This document shows, in pieces, positions 5,790 to 9,778 of a stretch of DNA of 9,778 bases. Source of the stretch: Planctomicrobium sp. (GTDB lineage: Bacteria > Planctomycetota > Planctomycetia > Planctomycetales > Planctomycetaceae); contig JAJDEL010000272.1 in assembly GCA_029259835.1 (NCBI GenBank), forward strand, positions 1-9,778, in the 5' to 3' direction. The position numbers and the translations under genes are program-made. The first letter of the stretch is position 1. Each line of letters begins with the position of its first letter. The notes below the pieces were generated by a model. That model worked only from the letters and a program-made list of their open reading frames with translations. It was not told where the DNA came from and did not search any database.

Positions 5790-6587
5790 ATGCTACGTGG
5801 ACTTTACACCAGCGCGACCGGAATGAAAGCCCAGGAACTGCTTCTGGATAACACGGCGAACAACCTCGCGAACGTCAACACGACCGGCTTCAAAAGAAGT
5901 CATCTGAACTTCGCCGATCTCCTCTACACAACGCTTGAACAGCCTGGAACGGAAGTTGCCGCCGGACAGGTTTCTCCAACAGGTTTGCAAATTGGTTCAG
6001 GTGTTCGCGCGAATGGAACAACAAAAGTCTTCACACCGGGAACTCTCGAACAAACTGGAAATTCCCTTGATGTTGCGATTGAAGGAGACGGGTTTCTCAA
6101 AGTTCAACTCCCTAACGGAGAGCAACGATACACCCGCGATGGTGCGCTACGGCTTGACGACACCGGCCGGCTTGTGACTTCGAGTGGTTACCTCCTCGAT
6201 TCAGGAATTACTGTTCAAGACGGAATCAGTATTTCGAAATTGAATATCGGTGAAGATGGAACGGTCAGCGGCGTTTTGGAAGGATCACCGCAATCGTCAG
6301 TTCAGCTCGGACAAATTCAACTTGCTCGATTTCTCAACGCGGCAGGACTATCGAGTGAAGGGGGCAATCTCTTCGCGGCGACTCCTGCTTCTGGAAATGA
6401 AGTCCTCAGCAATCCCGGCGTGAATGGAGTCGGAATTCTCCGGCAGGGGTTCCTGGAAGGTTCGAATGTGGAAGTTGTCACAGAATTGATTTCTTTGATC
6501 TCCGCACAACGAGCCTACGAAATCAATTCTAGAGCAATTCGAGCCGGCGACGAAATGCTTTCCACAACCGCTGATATCGTTCGGTAA
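5790..6587 (+). CDS. flgG: FlgG, flagellar distal rod protein
   Basis: FlgG builds the distal rod that passes through the P and L rings. The 265-residue length is near the typical 260-262. The N-terminal signature is textbook: MLRGLYTSATGMKAQ (1-15) and NTANNLANVNTTGFKR (21-36). The segment FADLLYTTLEQPGTEVAAGQ (41-60) followed by SPTGLQIGSGV is the FlgG-specific insertion that distinguishes distal rod from hook protein. The central domain has GNSLDVAIEGDGFLKVQLPN (90-109) and YTRDGALRLD; the C-terminus has GFLEGSNVEVVTELISLISA (220-239) and QRAYEINSRAIRAGDEML. A strong GGAGG ribosome site (5776-5780) lies inside the end of flgF, nine bases before the ATG. The gene is followed by a 189-base spacer with hairpins before flgA. 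Confidence 0.97.
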   Translation: MLRGLYTSATGMKAQELLLDNTANNLANVNTTGFKRSHLNFADLLYTTLEQPGTEVAAGQVSPTGLQIGSGVRANGTTKVFTPGTLEQTGNSLDVAIEGDGFLKVQLPNGEQRYTRDGALRLDDTGRLVTSSGYLLDSGITVQDGISISKLNIGEDGTVSGVLEGSPQSSVQLGQIQLARFLNAAGLSSEGGNLFAATPASGNEVLSNPGVNGVGILRQGFLEGSNVEVVTELISLISAQRAYEINSRAIRAGDEMLSTTADIVR

Positions 6588-6634
6588 TCAGATACGTAGA
6601 AACAGACCTGAAACGGTTTTCCGATATCTTCCGT

Positions 6635-6652
6635 TCGGGTGCTCGCACCTGA
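6635..6652 (+). terminator. Stem-loop downstream of flgG, weak or partial terminator candidate
   Basis: TCGGGTG (6635-6641) pairs with CACCTGA (6646-6652), one G-T pair included, around a CTCG tetraloop. It lies 48 bases after the flgG stop. No T-run follows, so it is a poor intrinsic terminator; it may instead stabilise the flgFG mRNA 3' end. Confidence 0.35.
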
Positions 6653-6670
6653 TCTGAGCAATGGCCGGTA

Positions 6671-6701
6671 TCAGAACCGAGGCTAGCGCCCTGCGGCTGA
6701 T
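6671..6701 (+). repeat. Short dispersed hairpin repeat, copy 2
   Basis: This is the second copy of the 31-base element found at 2534-2564 (27 of 31 identical, opposite strand). Here the hairpin is longer: CGGTATCAG (6666-6674) is perfectly complementary to CTGATACCG (6697-6705). Inside, CCG (6677-6679) pairs with CGG (6694-6696), and GGC (6681-6683) with GCC (6688-6690), around the loop TAGC. It starts TCAGAACCGAGGC in the direction of flg transcription, the same sense relative to transcription as copy 1. Confidence 0.8.
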
Positions 6702-6727
6702 ACCGACCGAATCCAATCAGGAAAATG

Positions 6728-6756
6728 TTGCAGGACAATTTCCGCGCTCATATTAT
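6728..6756 (+). promoter_or_regulatory. Possible sigma-70-type promoter for flgA
   Basis: TTGCAG (6728-6733) and TATTAT (6751-6756) are separated by 17 bases. The -10 matches the TATAAT consensus at five of six positions and the -35 at three of six. It ends 20 bases before the flgA ATG, giving a very short leader with no good ribosome site. The surrounding AT-rich run makes a chance match quite possible. Confidence 0.35.
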
Positions 6757-6776
6757 ATAAATAATCTGGACAATTC

Positions 6777-7805
6777 ATGTCGAATTTATATTTCAAACAT
6801 TGGTTCCATTTCGGTCGTTCTTTGACAATCTTTGCCTTGCTTTGTTGCTTGCATTATGCAACGACGACAGAGGCGCAGCGCGTCATGATTCAACTCCGAC
6901 CGAAAGTGACGACCGACCAGTCTCAGGTGACTCTTGCAGACGTTGCTGCGATTCGTACATCGGAGCCACACGTAGAACGCAAACTCGCTGCAGTCGATTT
7001 GTGTGATTTCAAACAAGGGGAAACGTGCGTTGTGTCGCAGCAATTAATTCGTCTTCGACTCGCGCTGGCAGGTTTTCCTGTTGAACAGATTCAGCTTGTT
7101 GGATCAAAGGAAGTCGTTGTTCAGCTTGGAGTTGAAGGAAAATCCTCACACTGGTCTGTGCAAGATGCAATCGCACTCGAAGTCGCGAAGCGTATTGACC
7201 GACCGGTCGATGAAATTCGTGTGACGCTGCTACGTCCGCTCAGTTCGGTTTTCGGCGACGATGGACGGGCTGGTTTACAATCGCGGCCTGAAATCAGACT
7301 GGCAGAAGGACCACTCGCTGGGAGACGCTCGGTGGAAGTCCGTTTCTTTAATGAACAGGAAATCTATGAGACACGATCCATTCAGGTCGAAATTTCAATT
7401 CAGCAAGAAGAATTGCGGATGACAAAACCCCTTGGGCGCGGTGGTCTTCTTTCACCTCAGAACATGAATAGTCATGTCCGATTTCAGAGAACAATCTCCG
7501 TATCGCTTCCGTTCTCAGAGATCGTCGGACGGCGGGTACGACGTTCCATGCAAATTGGAGAGAAAGTCAAAGCAGCCGACCTGTTGCCTGTCGAATCAAA
7601 TGATGCAAAAGAGATCGTTGTCCGGCAACGAAATGCGATTCGTCTGATTGCCCGTCGAGGACAATTGGAGTTTATCGTTCCTAGAGCAGAAGCAATGCAA
7701 AATGGCAGAATTGGCCAAGTGATTCGAGTCAAAAATTTGCAATCAAACCGCATTGTCAATGCCCGGTTAATCAGTGCTGACGAAGCAGTTGTGGATCTTC
7801 CTTAA
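6777..7805 (+). CDS. flgA: FlgA, flagellar P-ring assembly chaperone
   Basis: FlgA is a periplasmic chaperone that promotes assembly of FlgI into the P-ring around the rod. The 342-residue product starts with a signal peptide (about 14-33, hydrophobic LTIFALLCCL, probable cleavage after TEA at 33). The C-terminal part carries the FlgA/SAF-type module: RMTKPLGRGGLLSPQNMN (214-231), then VGRRVRRSMQIGEKVKAADL (250-269), and AIRLIARRGQLEFIVPRAEA (287-306) with GRIGQVIRVKNLQSNRIV (310-327). The region 35-205 is longer than in enterobacterial FlgA (219 residues in E. coli) and is not sharply recognisable beyond a duplicated, FlgA-N-like character. The ATG at 6777 has only a weak ribosome site (CTGGA). 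Its position just before flgH and flgI matches its role. Confidence 0.93.
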   Translation: MSNLYFKHWFHFGRSLTIFALLCCLHYATTTEAQRVMIQLRPKVTTDQSQVTLADVAAIRTSEPHVERKLAAVDLCDFKQGETCVVSQQLIRLRLALAGFPVEQIQLVGSKEVVVQLGVEGKSSHWSVQDAIALEVAKRIDRPVDEIRVTLLRPLSSVFGDDGRAGLQSRPEIRLAEGPLAGRRSVEVRFFNEQEIYETRSIQVEISIQQEELRMTKPLGRGGLLSPQNMNSHVRFQRTISVSLPFSEIVGRRVRRSMQIGEKVKAADLLPVESNDAKEIVVRQRNAIRLIARRGQLEFIVPRAEAMQNGRIGQVIRVKNLQSNRIVNARLISADEAVVDLP

Positions 7806-7844
7806 TAGATTTAACTGCGGTCTCGAAAAATACAGGGAGAAAGA

Positions 7845-8474
7845 ATGAAGTCTTTGCAAAAAAAAATCATGTTCGCAGTGATTGTCTTCATTGCCAGTGG
7901 TAGTCAGTCGGTGTATTCAGAGTCAATCTGGTCGAAGCGAACTGAGGGGCACTCTCTGTTGTTCTTTGACACACGCGCTCGGAGTGTTGGAGACCTGGTC
8001 ACGATCGTGATTTCACAACAAACCGATGTTGATAACAGTGAAGACCGAGCCATGAATAAATCAACAAAGACCGGAACTGTTGTTGATCTCGACACGGAAG
8101 CCGGAGGGGGCTTTGGAACTCAAGGAGCTAATGCGGCTCTTGATTTCGGGTCGACATCGAATCGCGAATTCGATGGTGGTTCCAACTATCGGAGCGAACA
8201 AGGATTCACTGATCGAGTGACAGCAACCGTAATCGAGGTTCTGCCGAACGGAAATCTTGTTCTTGCAGGGCAGCGAAATGTTCAGGTTGCAGGTGATGTC
8301 CGCAGTCTCGTGATCTCAGGGACAATTCGATCCATTGATCTCACTCCGCAGAACACTGTCAATTCTCGTTTCATCTCAGATTTTCAAATGACCTACGAAG
8401 GCGCCGGTCCGGAACAAGCATTCGCCAGACAAGGTTGGCTGGGAAGACGCGTGAATCACTGGTGGCCCTTTTAA
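7845..8474 (+). CDS. flgH: FlgH, flagellar L-ring protein lacking a lipobox
   Basis: FlgH forms the outer-membrane L-ring bushing around the distal rod. The 209-residue protein shows family motifs: SLLFFDTRARSVGDLVTIVI (37-56), DRVTATVIEVLPNGNLVLAG (123-142), VISGTIRSIDLTPQNTVNSR (156-175), then FISDFQMTYEGAGP and a C-terminal GWLGRRVNHWWPF. The typical FlgH is a lipoprotein of about 230 residues. Here the N-terminus MKSLQKKIMFAVIVFIASGS leads into QSVYSES, a signal-peptidase-I-like site near residue 25, and the whole protein contains no cysteine, so it cannot be lipidated in the classical way. The start is well supported by AGGGAG (7834-7839) upstream of the ATG. Only 39 bases separate it from flgA. 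Confidence 0.95.
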   Translation: MKSLQKKIMFAVIVFIASGSQSVYSESIWSKRTEGHSLLFFDTRARSVGDLVTIVISQQTDVDNSEDRAMNKSTKTGTVVDLDTEAGGGFGTQGANAALDFGSTSNREFDGGSNYRSEQGFTDRVTATVIEVLPNGNLVLAGQRNVQVAGDVRSLVISGTIRSIDLTPQNTVNSRFISDFQMTYEGAGPEQAFARQGWLGRRVNHWWPF

Positions 8475-8497
8475 TGGGCAAGGGGTATAGAGCTGTT

Positions 8498-8540
8498 TGA
8501 GTGGCACAGGCTACTCACGTGGGGCAGACATTCTTGTCTG
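8498..8540. repeat. Tandem small hairpins between flgH and flgI
   Basis: First unit: TGAGT (8498-8502) against ACTCA (8513-8517), with GGCACAGGCT between. Second unit: CAGACA (8525-8530) against TGTCTG (8535-8540), loop TTCT. The second resembles in design, though not in sequence, the GACAGGTT hairpin in the fliM-fliN spacer. Probably non-coding dispersed repeats or mRNA stem-loops. Confidence 0.45.
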
Positions 8541-8612
8541 ACTGGAGTAGAGGTGATGTTTTTTGAACAGGCAGTGATGTCTGTTCTCCTTTTTGGTACA
8601 GAAAACAATTCC

Positions 8613-8617
8613 AGAGG
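8613..8617 (+). promoter_or_regulatory. Ribosome binding site that sets the flgI start
   Basis: AGAGG lies five bases before the ATG at 8623. This ATG also places the hydrophobic signal segment immediately after two arginines, as expected for a secreted protein, so it is preferred to the in-frame TTG at 8593. Confidence 0.65.
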
Positions 8618-8622
8618 CTGTC

Positions 8623-9747
8623 ATGTTTCGTCGAAATTGCACTTTTGTTGTCGCTTTGATTCTAGTGCTGCTGAGCATATCCGCTATTCATGCGGATGTA
8701 CGCATCAGTGACATTTCAACGATTTCAGGTGTCCGTAAGAATCAAATAGTGGGGATGGGACTTGTCACCGGACTCAATGGGACTGGCGGAAAAAGCCCTG
8801 TCACGAGGCGATTTGCACTCAATATGCTGCAACGCTTCGGAGTACGCTCAGACCCTGACTTGCGAGCGAGGATTGAGCAGGACACTTCGCAAAAGACTGA
8901 CAATATCTCAGTTGTCACAGTGACTGCCGATCTCGGCAGTTTCGCCAAGGAAGGCTCTCGAATTGATGTGATCGTCTCTGCTTTTGATGACGCGCAAAGC
9001 CTGCAAGGAGGGCAACTTATCATGACTCCGCTTTTCGGAGCAGATGGGCAAGTCTATGCCGTTGCTTCTGGTCCGGTTTCGATTGGTGGGTTCAGCTTCG
9101 GCGGAACAGCATCGAAGGTTCAAAAGAATCATCCGACATCTGGAAGAATTCCTAATGGAGCGACAATCGAGCTTGAAACAAACACAAGGCTGGGACTTGA
9201 GGGAATCGTTCGGTTCCTTCTCACTTCAGCGAGCTACGAAACTGCACGCCGAACTGCATCGGCAATCAATGCGGAGTTCCCTCAGTCAGCGATAGCCATC
9301 GATGCGACGACGATTGATGTCATCGTCCCGTTTGCACTTCATGCAACAGTGAACGATTTCGTTGCCCGGATTGGGAGCTTGACCGTGATCCCTGATGTCC
9401 CGGCTCGTGTCGTGATCAACGAACGGACCGGGACGGTCGTGGTTGGAGAGCATGTACAACTCTCACGAGTACTCATAACACACGCGAATCTGGTTGTTTC
9501 CACTGTAGAGACCCCGTTAGTTTCGCAGCCTGCACCATTTAGCGAAGGGGAAACGGTTGTTGTGCCGAGAACGGAGATACTGGTTGAAGAAGATGACAGT
9601 CCGGTCTCCATTATTGAACCAACGACAACAGTTGGCGAGCTGGCGCAGGCACTTAACGCCTTAGGCGTCGCCCCGCGCGATTTAAGCTCGATATTCCAAC
9701 TGTTAAAAGAGTCAGGTGCTCTACACGCGGAACTGGAATTCAAATAA
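8623..9747 (+). CDS. flgI: FlgI, flagellar P-ring protein
   Basis: FlgI forms the P-ring bushing in the periplasm around the rod. From the ATG at 8623 the protein has 374 residues, close to the 365 of E. coli FlgI. It begins with a signal peptide (MFRRN, hydrophobic core 8-20, cleavage likely after AIHA at 24). The mature start VRISDISTISGVRKNQIVGM leads into GLVTGLNGTG, a FlgI hallmark. Other family blocks are VTVTADLGSFAKEGSRIDVI, GGQLIMTPLFGADGQVYAVA, HPTSGRIPNGATIE, PARVVINERTGTVVVGEHV, VSQPAPFSEGETVVVP and the C-terminal LAQALNALGVAPRDLSSIFQ followed by LLKESGALHAELE. The gene is complete. It is the last gene seen in the plus arm; the 31 bases after it contain no start codon, so the following gene (often flgJ in other genomes) is outside the window. 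Confidence 0.98.
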   Translation: MFRRNCTFVVALILVLLSISAIHADVRISDISTISGVRKNQIVGMGLVTGLNGTGGKSPVTRRFALNMLQRFGVRSDPDLRARIEQDTSQKTDNISVVTVTADLGSFAKEGSRIDVIVSAFDDAQSLQGGQLIMTPLFGADGQVYAVASGPVSIGGFSFGGTASKVQKNHPTSGRIPNGATIELETNTRLGLEGIVRFLLTSASYETARRTASAINAEFPQSAIAIDATTIDVIVPFALHATVNDFVARIGSLTVIPDVPARVVINERTGTVVVGEHVQLSRVLITHANLVVSTVETPLVSQPAPFSEGETVVVPRTEILVEEDDSPVSIIEPTTTVGELAQALNALGVAPRDLSSIFQLLKESGALHAELEFK

Positions 9748-9778
9748 CGCATAACATCTCGTTCCTAAGCGGAGCTTG

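Larger units (their letters stand above)
6588..6776. other. flgG-flgA spacer with two hairpins and a promoter-like site
   Basis: This 189-base gap interrupts the otherwise compact flg arm. In order it holds a stem-loop at 6635-6652, the dispersed hairpin repeat at 6666-6705, and an AT-rich stretch (TATTATATAAATAAT, 6751-6765) just before flgA. No gene is visible on either strand. The layout would allow reduced read-through after flgFG and a separate start for flgAHI. Confidence 0.6.
8475..8622. other. flgH-flgI spacer with two small inverted repeats
   Basis: This 148-base spacer holds a TGAGT...ACTCA inverted repeat (8498-8517) and a 6-base-pair hairpin (8525-8540). No gene is visible. A TTG in frame with flgI at 8593 would add ten residues, but it has no better ribosome site than the internal ATG. 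There is no T-run immediately after either hairpin. Confidence 0.55.

Noticed and set aside
9339..9752. 137-codon open frame on the minus strand across the flgI 3' end
   Set aside because: It is antisense to highly conserved FlgI motifs, is serine/threonine-rich as expected for a shadow frame, and has no recognisable domain.
9748..9778. Possible terminator (AAGC-GGA-GCTT) after flgI
   Set aside because: The arms are only four bases and the window ends immediately, so a T-run cannot be seen; too little to call.
1..9778. CRISPR array, tRNA, rRNA, insertion sequence or prophage
   Set aside because: No regularly spaced repeats, no cloverleaf-like or rRNA-like sequence, and no transposase or integrase frames; the window is occupied by flagellar genes and short spacers.

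Overview
This window is a block of flagellar genes arranged as two divergent arms that leave a 433-base intergenic region (4614-5046). Every long open frame that is not a shadow matches a recognisable flagellar family. Base composition looks roughly balanced by eye. P-ring and L-ring genes (flgI, flgH) indicate a diderm cell. The gene order, an unlipidated FlgH, a FlhA gene directly after fliP, and short hairpin repeats in the spacers are compatible with a planctomycete (Planctomycetota). That assignment is an inference from memory of such genomes, not a search result.

Minus-strand arm, in transcription order: fliL (4613 down to 4077), fliM (4087-3200, start overlapping the fliL end), fliN (3019-2642), fliO-like (2458-1766), fliP (1764-1081), and flhA (1019 to the window edge, 3' end cut off). 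These encode the stator-associated protein, the C-ring switch proteins and part of the type III export gate. fliQ, fliR and flhB, which commonly lie between fliP and flhA, are absent: only 61 bases separate fliP from flhA.

Plus-strand arm: flgF (5047-5787), flgG (5790-6587), flgA (6777-7805), flgH (7845-8474), flgI (8623-9747). These encode the rod proteins, the P-ring chaperone, the L-ring and the P-ring, so this arm builds the axial and outer part of the basal body. A near-consensus sigma-54 (-24/-12) promoter at 4989-5005 lies about 40 bases upstream of flgF. It rules out the longer reading of that gene and suggests NtrC-class control of this arm.

The larger spacers (fliO-fliN, fliN-fliM, flgG-flgA, flgH-flgI) hold short inverted repeats. 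Two of them, at 2534-2564 and 6671-6701, are copies of the same 31-base element (27 of 31 identical). Both have the same orientation relative to transcription, and all four differences fall outside the predicted stems.

I see no wholly new system here. The points of interest are departures from textbook flagellar proteins: FliM without the N-terminal CheY-binding peptide, FlgH without a lipobox cysteine, and FliP without a signal peptide. The export-gate gene layout, the sigma-54 promoter and the repeat family are the others.
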